Shown: in pieces, positions 20,218 to 30,464 of the stretch | Numbering within the stretch: position 1 is the first letter of the stretch | How the letters are laid out: each line of letters starts with the position of its first letter | Origin: Pectinophora gossypiella | Lineage: Eukaryota; Arthropoda; Insecta; Lepidoptera; Gelechiidae | Reading direction: 5' to 3' | Assembly (NCBI RefSeq): GCF_024362695.1 | Contig: NW_026063264.1 | Span: 248,001-312,000 of the forward strand | Length of the DNA stretch: 64,000 bases | Notes under the pieces: model-generated | Seen by the model: the letters and a program-made list of their open reading frames with translations, nothing else | What the model was told of the DNA's origin: nothing | The model's database searches: none | Translations under genes and position numbers: made by a program

Positions 20218-20645
20218 AGGGATGTTAGAGAGCTCCGTATACGTAACCGGATGATTTTTTATATCGGATATCCGATAGTTTATCGGATGGTTTGTAAGCG
20301 TAACCGAATCCGAAGTAAAAGATTCGGATAATAACGGATAGGGGCGGAGCCTAATTGAGACACGTTATGACAAGTTATTTTGATCAGCTGGCCGCTGCCA
20401 GTGCCCTTCATACAAGCCGCGCGCATTATTTTTTTTCCTTATAACATTATATAACTTGTCGTTTTAAATAAAACCACTTTATTAGGTACCTATTTGTATT
20501 TTACCTTTGAAATTCCTTAAAAAAAAAATATTTGTAACCGAAATTATCCGAAACTAACGGATAATCCGAAATAATTTATTATCCGTATCCGTAACTGTAT
20601 CCAATATAATAATCATTCTTATATCCGTATCCAATTTGTATTCAA
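20218..20645. mobile_element. hAT-like MITE with subterminal repeats
   Basis: Starts CAGGGATGTTAGAG. Both ends are crowded with inverted and direct copies of a TATCCG(A/T) motif (ATATCGGATATCCGATAG at 20,262-20,280; AACGGATAATCCGA and TTATCCGTATCCGTAAC at 20,550-20,600). Dense subterminal motifs of this sort are typical binding sites for hAT-type transposases. The right terminus is diverged, so the boundary is approximate. No transposase frame. Confidence 0.5.
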
Positions 20646-21050
20646 AATTTCATATCAATAACATCATTGTTTGGATTCATTGTTATGTCTACCTAGAAAA
20701 TTAAGTCGAAGCATTCATTCGGTTTTCAGAATTATTCAGTGAAATTCAGCGCAGTTTTGGACGTGAATGAGGCTTCATTAGTGCAGGTTTTATTTGGGCT
20801 TTCCTGTACCGGCTTTTATAACTGGGAGTGTAGTGTTAATAAGTTCAACAAAAGGCTACTAAAGTTTATTGACGTCATTCACAGTAGTGAACGCGGGTGA
20901 ATACGTAATAGTAAGCATAATCTTCTGTGCTTCTCTATTGAGCTCATCAACCCTGGTGTCTTTCTAAAGACCCTTGACAATGTAACAACTACATAACGTC
21001 TTGTTAGCTGGCCTGTGCAAATATAAACCACATTCAGCTGCTTATCTTAC
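20646..21050. other. Spacer with SINE crumbs
   Basis: GAGCTCATCAACCCTGGTGTC at 20,940 resembles an inverted SINE A end. CAGCTGCTTATCTTACCGGG at 21,036 recurs at 27,990 and 62,625. No gene. Confidence 0.35.
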
Positions 21051-21057
21051 CGGGTAT

Positions 21058-21222
21058 GTCGTTCTTCTTCTATCGTGTGGGTTGTGAGGTGGATTAATAA
21101 CCCCATCAACACGTAGTCGTTACACAAGCCATGTCAGGGGCCTTTGGCAGCTCAATAATAACCCTGACACCAAAGTTCCTGAGGTTTTAATCCACCTTAC
21201 AACTGTCACGATAGAAGAAAAT
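21058..21222. repeat. Two SINE A 3' ends in inverted arrangement
   Basis: TCTATCGTGTGGGTTGTGAGG (inverse 3' end) at 21,070 is followed by the plus-oriented 3' part TGTCAGGGGCCTTTGGCAGC and CACGATAGAAGAAAATTC at 21,207. The result is a short palindromic SINE remnant. Confidence 0.6.
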
Positions 21223-21436
21223 TCTAAAAATAAAACTTCACTATTTTCGTTTAGAATCACGACCCTTGATTTTGAGCACCTATACAGTTGGCGGCAAAAA
21301 TGTGTAACCCTAAAATCGTGTTTTTCGTGATGCATTTTTTATTCGTCGGTCGTTAGCGACGGGAGCCAAAGGCATGTAACGTTGGAATGTTGCTTTTTTT
21401 AAAGCAAATATCAGTATCTGCACGGATCAGTCTTTT

Positions 21437-21468
21437 CGCTTGGCTGCAGGTTTATTCGCAGCCAAGCG
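21437..21468. other. Perfect 11-bp hairpin
   Basis: CGCTTGGCTGC and GCAGCCAAGCG are exact inverses separated by 10 nt. It is isolated in AT-rich sequence with no neighbouring gene, and its function is unknown. Confidence 0.6.
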
Positions 21469-22075
21469 TTGTTTGTGTTGTCTAGTGTATAACTTCCATT
21501 CTCTGTTTACTTTGGTATTTCTATAGAGTACTGTTAAAACTCTTTGTTTGTAATTTACAATAAGAACACCAATGTTTTATTATATTGACTTATATCTGTA
21601 CTTCTGTTATTGTTTCACAAAAAAATGACACTACCAAATATACTTACGTATTTTATCACTCAGCCTATATCTACTAAAACAAGTAGTACAATACAGCTTT
21701 TGTGTTCTTTATCGTAAAGAGAGGAATTCCGTAATTTTCTACTAAATAATTACTACAAAAAACGCAAATCACGGAACGTGGTGGAATAGGTAATAAATGA
21801 TTAAGTATCTAGAAACGTTGACAGCGTTTAAATATTTTGTTATTAAATATTACCAGAATTTCACCTGGGGCCTTGTAACCGAGTTGTAAAACGATAAAGA
21901 AACGACGCGACATATAGGCTTCGACCTAATAGACGCTGCTGCTGTCTATGTAGATAATCGTCGACACCTGCGATAGATGTCGCATCTAAAAAGATATCAT
22001 GAACCATGTTGCATGTGTTTTGTTAATATATACGGCTATACCTGGTGCTTATTATTTATTCTCTCACACTCGCAC
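21469..22075. other. Spacer, no gene seen
   Basis: AT-rich; no exon or repeat family recognised. Confidence 0.35.
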
Positions 22076-22078
22076 AGG

Positions 22079-22126
22079 TACACACACTCAAGTACGCTGC
22101 TCACACACACACTCACTTACACACAA

Positions 22127-22168
<42 letters not shown>

Positions 22169-22170
22169 TA
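22079..22170. repeat. (CA)n microsatellite
   Basis: Imperfect dinucleotide run of ACACAC with interspersed T and AA interruptions, giving spurious Thr/His open frames in three phases. Confidence 0.95.
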
Positions 22171-22319
22171 ACTTTTTGTAATAGTATTTTAAATTACTTT
22201 TCTCATATTTCTTACGTTTTTTTTATTTACTTTCTTTGTATTGCTCTATTGATAACATTATTAATGCCGTATTCCTGGAGGTGGAGAACTGGAGACCTAT
22301 AACACAGGGTATCCTAGTT

Positions 22320-22480
22320 TAGGCTCCAGCCACTACAAATATTATTATGTTCATCTCTGAACCTGATACCTGCACGCGAGAGGGGCTGATGAGTGCCACC
22401 GAGGATGCTGTTCGAGTGGCGGAATACTGGGCTGAAGAAATCTAATGCCATCGAATCGACAAGAAGAAGAAGAATTATGT
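22320..22480 (+). repeat. Retroposon 3' end with GAA-repeat tail
   Basis: GC-rich block (GAGAGGGGCTGATGAGTGCC, GTGGCGGAATACTGGGCTGA) ending in ATCGACAAGAAGAAGAAGAA. A simple-repeat tail after a GC-rich unit suggests a LINE or SINE 3' end; family not identified. Confidence 0.4.
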
Positions 22481-23135
22481 GCATGGTATAAAATTATTGT
22501 AAATTAGTATAAGAACAATGTTATTTGTAGAGGAAATAAATATTTTACTTACTTACTTACTATAATGGTCGTAAGGCCCAGATGCCTTTTAAAATCCTAA
22601 TCCCATTGTTTAACTATTGTGTCTGGAAATCCGGGCCTTACGAGGACATAGTTACCTTCAAATAGATCCTGTAGCGTCAGCGTACGGGTTTTAATCAAAA
22701 TGGTCATTAAGAAACTATAGTGCGCTCGTAAAACATATTATAACTGTAGCTTTTATGGCTTACTAATATAAGACCGCGACTTTACTCCTGGTTTTTGTTT
22801 GACTTCAATTACGTTAAACGCCTTACACGACTCTTATCCAATCGTTTAAGATTAGTTTATGACTCGACCAACTTCTTTTATGACCTTTTAACGACTATCC
22901 TTGGACTTTCAGTTGTTTTAAAATTGATACTTTATTTTGTTTTACGTTTTACAGTAATAATTATGATTCATCGTATTCATCTTACCATTGAATACGAGTT
23001 TTTAATGAGTTTGAATTAATGAACTCATATTATAATATCATGTGGTTTCCGGGATTTGTGCCTGAAGATGGCAGTACGTTCGCCCCCCAAGCTCGCGAAG
23101 AGTGGGTTTATAAAACTATAACACCCATGCCTACC
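22481..23135. other. Spacer, no gene seen
   Basis: Contains (ACTT)n at 22,545-22,560. The 74-codon frame at 22,795-23,019 lacks any motif. Confidence 0.4.
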
Positions 23136-23144
23136 CCTTAAAGT

Positions 23145-23464
23145 ATTCTTCTATCGTGTGGGTTGTGAGGTGAATTCCCAACCTCATCAACTCTGGTGTC
23201 ACGGTTATTATTGAGCCGCTAAAGGCCCCGGACATGCCTCGTGTAACGACTACTTACTTACATCAGTAAGTAGTAACCAGTACCACCGATTTAACGTGCC
23301 TTCCGAAGCACGGATCATCTTACTTTTTGGACAATCAGGTGAGCATGTAAAATCCAAACTAGGGATCACAAAGTGATTTTTGTGATTTGTTCCATCGGGA
23401 TTCGAACCCGGGACCTCCAGATCGTGAACCTAACCTCATCAACTGGACCACGGAGGCCGTTATG
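23145..23464 (-). mobile_element. SINE A, full length, minus strand
   Basis: Complete inverse copy: TCTATCGTGTGGGTTGTGAG at the left, AAAGGCCCCGGACATGCC in the middle, and the inverse B box GGGATTCGAACCCGGGA and head GGACCACGGAGGCCGTTATG at the right. Confidence 0.85.
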
Positions 23465-24340
23465 TATGTAAGTTACTGACAGAGATTAGGCTGTTATCAA
23501 TTACTACTAACTTCGATCTACAATACAGATACCTACATACTCGTGCGTCAGTCGCATATCAGTCGATCTCTTAATGCCTATAGGATTCCGAACATTCGAC
23601 GTGGAAGCTGAACACAAAGGTAGCTAAAGCAAACATTCATGAAATCGTTGCATGTATAATGTATATGCGTATCTGGAAGGAATTGTGTTTCTAATGCGCC
23701 TTTAGTCTTTATTGTGTTTGCGATGTAATCAATTGGAATCAGACTGATAAATCCATACTTACTAATATAATAAAAGAATGAATGCTTGGCGGCGTGGATG
23801 CCATACCTGTTCCTTTGTTCTCGGTGTTGTTAATACCGGAACGGGTTTCCCTGTCGTCGCTCGTAGCTCTGCTCATGACGATGCCGGTCGATCACGTCGG
23901 GGTCACCAGTTTGGCGGCGTGGATGTGCTGCCGCCAAAGGATATTTTCGGGGTACCGAACTGAGCATAGTACCCCGCTAGCCACAAGTTAGTAGTGTGAC
24001 TAGGGATCGATGATCCAACAGTGTTGTGTTGGAAGTTGTATATATGCGTCTTGCTGTGTAAACTTCGAAACCGCGTTTCACGACTGCTTGAAGACTGCAT
24101 TATTGAATGTGGTGCCATCTGTTGCATGTGAGCGGAACTAGGTGGCCAACTAGTTGGGCCCGCTACAAGTGAAATTGAACTTACGCAGAAAATTCATGAT
24201 TACGTGAATTGCGTCTCTTTCCCGTTGGGCTAGGCCTCTCATCAAAGTCTTCATGCATGCTCGCCAGTTTAAAGTAATCTTGACGTGCCGTTTCTTTAAA
24301 ACATCTTGTTCTGATCACGATATGTACGCGTAAACCTCTA
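23465..24340. other. GC-richer unclassified segment
   Basis: 23,778-24,180 is GC-rich relative to its surroundings. It has overlapping open frames of 61-74 codons in three phases and internal repetition of TTGGCGGCGTGGATG (23,787 and 23,911). No protein family recognised; possibly a decayed retroelement. The end at 24,238-24,290 matches 1,410-1,450. Confidence 0.35.
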
Positions 24341-24344
24341 TTCT

Positions 24345-24500
24345 ACCAATTGGGTCGTGTACTAGGTTCAAGATAAATTATGAAATTCTGATTACTAAAT
24401 AAAGACACATCTAAAACTAACGAAAAACATTTTCTTTTTTCTATTAAACTTATTTATGAATTTTAATCAAGAAAAACGTAATAATAAGTCCGACATTTTG
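24345..24500 (+). repeat. Dispersed repeat, uninterrupted copy
   Basis: GGTTCAAGATAAATTATGAA, ATCTAAAACTAACGAAAAAC and TTATTTATGAATTTTAATCAAG align with 41,445-41,730. There the same text is interrupted by a MITE, so this copy shows the empty site. Confidence 0.6.
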
Positions 24501-24596
24501 TCACGTTTTTCTATGACGCCACAGAGTGCTTTTTCATACAAATTCCATAGTAATTTCGTGTTTTGACGTTTAGTAAAAAGTAACTGATTTGACTAG

Positions 24597-24785
24597 TTGG
24601 AAACTAGCCTATTACACCGGCGTCATGTTACGGGCGATAGGCTGATCCCTTATCACCATAAGGTTGTCATATCCAACTTACGACATCGTATCAACAGTGG
24701 CTGCAAATTGTCTTTGATTACTTGTGGCTCTGCCCACCCCATTAGGGATTACGGGCGTGAGTTTATATATGTATGTATGTACACC
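24597..24785 (+). mobile_element. Retroposon with (ATGT)n tail, copy 1
   Basis: ATCAACAGTGGCTGCAA, GTCTTTGATTACTTGTGGCT, CCACCCCATTAGGGATTACG and GGGCGTGAGTTTAT followed by repeated ATGT. A truncated second copy is at 40,547-40,636. 3'-anchored copies with a simple-repeat tail indicate a SINE or LINE 3' end. Confidence 0.6.
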
Positions 24786-25590
24786 GGCATCATAAATATG
24801 TTTCGTCGTTCAACCAACTTCTTTATCTTATTTTTGTCAATATTTAATATAACAAAACCGGAAAACATACAGTAAGTAATTAAAATCAAATAGGTACTTA
24901 AGTTTGAAATCTAATACGGAAAAATCACGCTCTATAACGTATGAAACAAGAAAAGATGCTCTGAAATTCTTCCGATTAGTTATGTTTGGCAGATAGCCGT
25001 GGTCGTATGCCGTGGTAAGAAAACTCTAAGGACAGATTGGCATTATTGTATGTATTTATGCAAGATTTGAAAATAAAACTTAGTTATATTATTAATTCAA
25101 CTGACCTAATTATCGAGTAATAAAAACAAGCAAACTCATGAGTAGAAGTTAGTAATATGTACATATTTGTAATGTGCAAATTAAGCTCCTTTTATTTGAT
25201 ACTCAACACAATCCGATTGGAAGAAAAGAAAATGTTTCGCCCTCAGTTTATGTCCTCTAGAGGGCGCCACACTGAACTTAAGGTGACGTGCTATAGCCTA
25301 GACTACCGGGAAATTAAGACGCTTCTAGTGACACCATATTTGTTAATTTCTGACAAGTGGCTTAGAAGTTTGTAAGTATATTAAAAAAATATATATATAT
25401 TTTCCTTTTACAAAATTATGTTCTTAAAGCTAAAATGCAGAGGTCTCTTTTTGAGACCCCGTTTTTCTATATGAAGGTGGACAATTATATACATAGGTGC
25501 TAATCTAATTTACATACCTAATAAACAGTAACCATAACTAAAGAAAACGAAAAAGAAATTGTGCAGATTTTTGAGTAGATGTATGACATG
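24786..25590. other. AT-rich spacer, no gene seen
   Basis: Short frames only. GAGGTCTCTTTTTGAGACCCC at 25,440 is a small imperfect palindrome. Confidence 0.35.
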
Positions 25591-25595
25591 TGTAA

Positions 25596-25601
25596 TTGTA
25601 A

Positions 25602-25633
<32 letters not shown>

Positions 25634-25652
25634 GCGTGTGTATGTCATGTGG
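25596..25652. repeat. (GT)n microsatellite
   Basis: GTGTGT run with single interruptions, followed by TATGTCATGTGGGG. Confidence 0.9.
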
Positions 25653-26320
25653 GGTAGTATGTGTAATACTAATAATTGAGTGATTTTGTAGATATATACA
25701 TAGCGATCAAACACATAACCCTCCTTTCTGCATCGCCGATGTCGGATAAAATTAATATTACACAGCGGGATAAGATAATATATCTGCGCCATTACTAACC
25801 TAATTTAATTACCCAGATAGCAGTTGTGAGCCGTGAATCAAATTCTCAAGAGCATATTTCATTTGCACCGAAAACTATTATTGTGCAATTTTCAAAATTC
25901 CTCTCCAATTACAGAAATTGCGTTCCATTGTCTTGTTAAAACAAGCTTATATCCACCACTCGTTTGCACTGAACAATGAAACTTAACTTTAACAATGTAT
26001 GGTTGGATTTGCTTAGACACTCAAATGATATACCATTCGAGCTAGACTACTAGTGGCAATGTCTCCAGCGTTCCCATAAAATGGTTCAATTTATTTGTTT
26101 TAAAAGAAACTAGTTTTTCTGTTCATTAATACTAGTACTCTTTTAATTAAAAACTTCTTTTGTGATTTCAAACTGTTCGTATCATATTAGCGTTCGGTGT
26201 AGAGCAAAAAAGCGCTTTGTTTCTGACTACATTGAAAGCTTTTAAGGTAATTATGCCATCATTACCTGCCTTTAGAGTTGATAAGATTGGTCGCTAATCT
26301 CACAACCCTAGTTTAATAAA
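25653..26320. other. Spacer, no gene seen
   Basis: AT-rich, no repeat family recognised apart from scattered homopolymers. Confidence 0.35.
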
Positions 26321-26324
26321 ACTC

Positions 26325-26614
26325 TTCTTAAATCGCGTGGGTTGTGAGGTGAATTACCAACCTCATCAACCCTGGTGTCAGGGTTATTATTAAGCCGCCA
26401 AAGGCCCCTGACATGGCTCGTGTAACGACTACTCACTTACATCAATCAATAAGTAGTAACCGGGACCAACGGCTTAACGTGCCTTCCGAAGCACGGATCA
26501 TCTTACTTTTTGGACAATCAGGTGATAAGCATATAATGTCCTAAGTAAACTAGGGACTCGAAACCGGGACCTTCGGATCGTGAGCCCAACGCTCAACCAC
26601 TGGACCACGGAAGA
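26325..26614 (-). mobile_element. SINE A, minus strand
   Basis: Full inverse copy with a deletion over the TCACTTTGTGATC block. Left end CGCGTGGGTTGTGAGGTG, right end ACTGGACCACGGAAGATG. The spacer AATCAATCAATAAG contains a small duplication. Confidence 0.8.
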
Positions 26615-26714
26615 TGTTATATAATAAAACTCTAACTTTACATGATTGGTATGCGAGGAGATTGAGAAGTTGGCTTGTTAAGCACATCAAAACCTGACAA
26701 AAATATTCTCAATT

Positions 26715-27115
26715 GAGCTTCTTCTTCTTCTTCTAGTGCCTGTCCATTACTGGACGTTGGCCGTCAGCTTTGAGAACTCTTCTCTGTCAGAAGCAAGACG
26801 AAACAGCTATTCTACGGTTGTAACGCCGGTCCATTCGCGGATGTTCCGCAGCCATGACTTCTTCCTCCTCCCTCGACGTCTTTTCCCTTCAATTTTGCCC
26901 ATCATAATTAATTGAAGCAGCTGGTATCTTTCATTCCTAAGAATATGCCCCAAATACGCTACTTTCCGTTTTTTGACAGTTTGCATCAATTTCCGGGACA
27001 TACCGACGCGTTGGAGAACCTTCATATTGGTGACTTTCTGAATTGAGCTATAAACAGCTAATGCACATCCATCGCAAGATAAACTAACGCACGCGTCACC
27101 GCTTTCTATTACAAA
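26715..27115 (-). mobile_element. RTE-like LINE C-terminal fragment
   Basis: The minus-strand frame from about 27,030 to 26,807 reads VAYLGHILRNERYQLLQLIM, then GKIEGKRRRGRRKKSWLRNI and REWTG, the signature C-terminal end of RTE-type reverse transcriptases. Downstream on the minus strand come 3' untranslated sequence and a (GAA)n tail at 26,720-26,733. Catalytic domains are missing (5' truncation). Confidence 0.7.
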
Positions 27116-27957
27116 ACGTTTAACAACATGAACAACTAAATGCATGATTACTTCATGATATGGCCAAATGTTGGCAATGATATCGTAAAATTAGTAACAT
27201 CATCCACCGGTAGTAGCGCTGGTATCGATTATATTTAAAATTCGATTTTATTGTTGTTATAATCGATGAATTAATGTAAAATTGCAATTTTAAATATCCA
27301 TAGTACCTATAATTTAAATTTTATCTATATTTGAACCTAAGAAATAATCGAATGCCAAGCTGCTGCGTTGGCAAGTTCTGGGCCGATACTATTTAGTTTG
27401 CCATCGACACGATAGGAAGAAGAATCGACTGTTCGCATTTTTATTACACCACATAGCATGGACACCACCTGCATTCATGATATGGCCAAACGTTGATTGA
27501 AATATCATTAAACGTTGGCGCTTCAACGAACCAAGCCAAGCCAAGTTGGCTTTTTCGTGAAATATGACCATTCCATGAAATTGGGGAACACATCATGAAA
27601 TGAAATGATCAATTCTAAGATCAAGCCATGACATCGACGTTTTAAAAGTAGGTATACTGAGATAGGGGGAAAGCCCCAACTCTCGACCGGTGTCAATTTA
27701 CTTCTGACTTTTTTATAAATAAAAAGTGTCTAGGCGAGCTGCAGTCATTCTTACTAATAGGTAGGAGAACTGCCGTGAATAGTGCAGATAATTGGAGGAA
27801 AGGTAGCAGTTTAAAATTGCATAAGGATAGTAACAGAAACAGGGCGGCAGAAGATTAATTAGGATGATTGGATAATTGCTAACTGTTCAACTGTTGTACA
27901 GTTGAATGAAGTTTTTTATGGAAAGCAACTTACATTTGGAACAGCTTCTATAGACTT
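27116..27957. other. AT-rich spacer, no gene seen
   Basis: TGATATGGCCAAA with ACGTTG/TGTTGG occurs twice (27,155 and 27,478), each after TTCATGA, so small repeat units are present. No coding exon recognised. Confidence 0.35.
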
Positions 27958-27974
27958 GGGGGGGGGGGGGGGGG
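27958..27974. repeat. G17 homopolymer
   Basis: Seventeen consecutive G between ACTT and AATAAA. A second G17 run lies at 41,493 at the edge of a MITE, so this may mark the end of a related element whose other end is lost. Confidence 0.9.
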
Positions 27975-27979
27975 AATAA

Positions 27980-28150
27980 AAAACAGAACACTATCAGCCG
28001 CTTATCTTCCCGGGCATGTGGTAATCGACAGAGGGATTGTGTCCTTTTTAACATGATGTACTTACAACTAAACGAGTACGCTACGAGTAGGCTGATCCCT
28101 TGTGTTAGCGTACAACTCAGGGAAGGGATTTGACGTGTAAATAATAAATT
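27980..28150 (+). repeat. Dispersed repeat (CAGCCGCTTATCTTCCCGGG)
   Basis: CAGCCGCTTATCTTCCCGGG and GACAGAGGGATTGTGTCC. Its first 25 bp recur at about 21,036 and 62,625. Noncoding. Confidence 0.4.
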
Positions 28151-28940
28151 TATATTAGTATAACAAATAAAACTCTTATTAAATATAAATATAATTTTAA
28201 TATTATCAGTAACAAGCCGTACGTTTTGGCGCTAACCACAGACTGTGACTGTGAATCGTCGAGTTGACAGTTGACATCTAACGTCAAACGAGAAGATTAC
28301 GTTTACAGAGTGAGTTACTAATACGAGTAATTGAAGTTAAAATAATTTACGATAAGTAAGTATAACAATTTATATAACTAGGTATTTGTACATTCAATTA
28401 TTATATTAATGCAGGAATAATTGGAACAAACATAAAGATAACTATTCATGTATACAAGCATAACTGTAATACTAGTGTTATTTGTAACCGTTTATAGCCC
28501 ATATCATGAAGATCATAACACTTGTGACCATAAGGTTCATCAGATATATCTTAGGACTTCGTTTCAACAGGTTTTCATTGCAATGAACTGTAAATTTCGT
28601 ATCGGTCAATGTCATTGTAAAAACATTACCGTAAGTAATTGTATATACACAGACAACATAACATAGCAACACGCCTGCATCCCCGAAGGGGTGGGCAGAA
28701 GTGAATAGTGAATACACCCACACCCCATGTAGTGCGGTGGGGATACCTGGATGATGGTTGCGATGAGTGCGAGTGTGGAGTATCACCACAAATTATGGTT
28801 CACCTTTTTTGCTGTCCTAAGTGCCCTAACACCTGCACTCTTAAAGATCTTCACAATGCCGTAAGCGTGGACAACTATTGGTCACCAAAAATATAGCATC
28901 TATCGCCACCGACTTGCAAAGAAGAAGACCCCATGTAATA
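28151..28940. other. Spacer with retroposon debris
   Basis: 28,670-28,745 has GCATCCCCGAAGGGGTGGGC, a common lepidopteran retroposon segment. 28,780-28,920 shows minor overlapping frames without motif. No gene. Confidence 0.4.
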
Positions 28941-28944
28941 TAAC

Positions 28945-29245
28945 ATAACATACTAATACGTCCCACTGCTGGGCACAGGCCTCCCGTCATTCAACATGGG
29001 GGTATGGAGCATACTCCACCACGCTGCTTCACTGCGGGCTGGTGGAGGTATTTTACGGCTAATAGCTGGGACCAGCGGCTTGACGTGCCCTCCGAAACAC
29101 GGAATCATCTTACTTTTTCGGACAATCAGGTGATTCAATTCTGCAATGTCCTTACCAAACAAAGTGATTTCCCCATCGGGAATCGAACCCGGACCTCCAA
29201 ACCGTGAGCCTAACGCTCTAACCACTAGACCACAGAGGCTGTTAC
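28945..29245 (-). mobile_element. SINE A-related element with a different 3' end
   Basis: The right half is SINE A-like (inverse A box AACCACTAGACCACAGAGGC, inverse B box GGAATCGAACCC, GGACAATCAGGTGATTC). The left half is CGTCCCACTGCTGGGCACAG and CATACTCCACCACGCTGC. It is thus a chimeric or sister family sharing the tRNA-derived head but with another 3' LINE-like tail. The tail GTGGGACGTAT-type text also occurs inverted in the giant LTR at 44,120-44,145. Confidence 0.7.
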
Positions 29246-29514
29246 CATAAGGTAATATAAACAACACTTGTGACGTATAAATCATAGCACATATTGCGAC
29301 GACATGACACTTGCACTCGCTTGTTTTTACTTTTGTGACCTTCACAGACTTTTGACCTCAAGTAGAAACAATGTCAAGAAAATGTGGGATATATAATTAT
29401 GCGAGGTTTCATCCCTTGGTGACACTGAAGCCCTAAAAGGTTGATGTTTACATAAATTTGTACTTAGTGGGACTTACCTATCCTCATTACGAAGGTACCG
29501 TTTTACATCTCTGA
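29246..29514. other. Spacer, no gene seen
   Basis: No element recognised. Confidence 0.35.
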
Positions 29515-29992
29515 ACTATTAATACTAGCGGACGCACGCGACTTCGTCCACGTAGATTTCGGTTTCCGAGGTAAGAATTTCAGATTTTTTAAATGATTAC
29601 ATTTAGGGTATAGATTCTTAATTTAATAATTTAAATAAAAAGTATACTTATAGTACAATCACTACACAGCCCTAATCATAGACTTGCCTTTTTGTAGGAC
29701 CATTTAAAATAAATATTTCTATCATATCATTCATTACATTATGTGTAACGGTTTTGCACGTCAGGATTGCTCACAGATGATAGATTTTTTCCTACTTACT
29801 TGACACTTATCTTCACATTTATGACAATTCACACAATATCTTTATAAATTGTAGCCTATGTGTTATTCTGTTGTATAATTATTGTAAAGTTTCATTAAAA
29901 TCCATTCAGTATTTTTTGCGTGAAAAGTAACAAACATCCAAAGCTCCATATTCACAAACTTTCACATTTATAATATTAGTAAGATTATTATA
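29515..29992 (+). repeat. Degenerate lepidopteran repeat (ACTAGCGGACGC)
   Basis: Starts ATACTAGCGGACGCACGCGA and TTCGTCCACGTAGATTTCGG; ends TTCATTAAAATCCATTCAGT, CGTGAAAAGTAACAAACATC and TTATAATATTAGTAAGAT. I recognise both ends as those of a very common lepidopteran element. Its interior is decayed. Confidence 0.5.
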
Positions 29993-30464
29993 AACATTTC
30001 ATACCTAGCGTTTGTCTATCAGGGTCATTCTTAAATAGTTTGCAGAGAACCCAAAAAAAATTAAAATATGTTTTTATGAGTTTTTATGATGCAAATCAAA
30101 AGTTTATGTCAAAAGCATATTTTGGATGCATATGGACAAGCTTAATACCCTCAGGAATATTAAAAAACAAGGGTAGAAAAACACGGTTGTGACATTTGTG
30201 CCTCGGTCGTGACATCACTAAACATGGCTGTGACACAACATGACATGGATGTGACTGTTTTGCATTTTTCATTGTAACTGTTGCTGTAATTTTTTTGTCA
30301 TCTTAGTTTTTTGTCTCAATTGATTGGAGCAATTAGGCAGTAAGCAAACACTGAATTGGTTTAATCAAAAGTATTTATTTGGCAATCTTCTTTCTGATTA
30401 TGTGATACTTAACTAAATCACAATAATTGAGATCGCGTCATAAAAAACTTAGGATTTGGAAACA
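29993..30464. other. Spacer with GTGACA motif cluster
   Basis: Between 30,178 and 30,262 a motif of the form A(C/T)GG(T/C)(T/C)GTGACA appears four times (CACGGTTGTGACA, CTCGGTCGTGACA, CATGGCTGTGACA, CATGGATGTGACT), about 20-30 bp apart. Further copies lie beyond the Jockey insertion at 32,930-33,570. Confidence 0.55.

Noticed and set aside
21977..22302. Three overlapping Thr/His-rich frames
   Set aside because: Translation of the (CA)n microsatellite.
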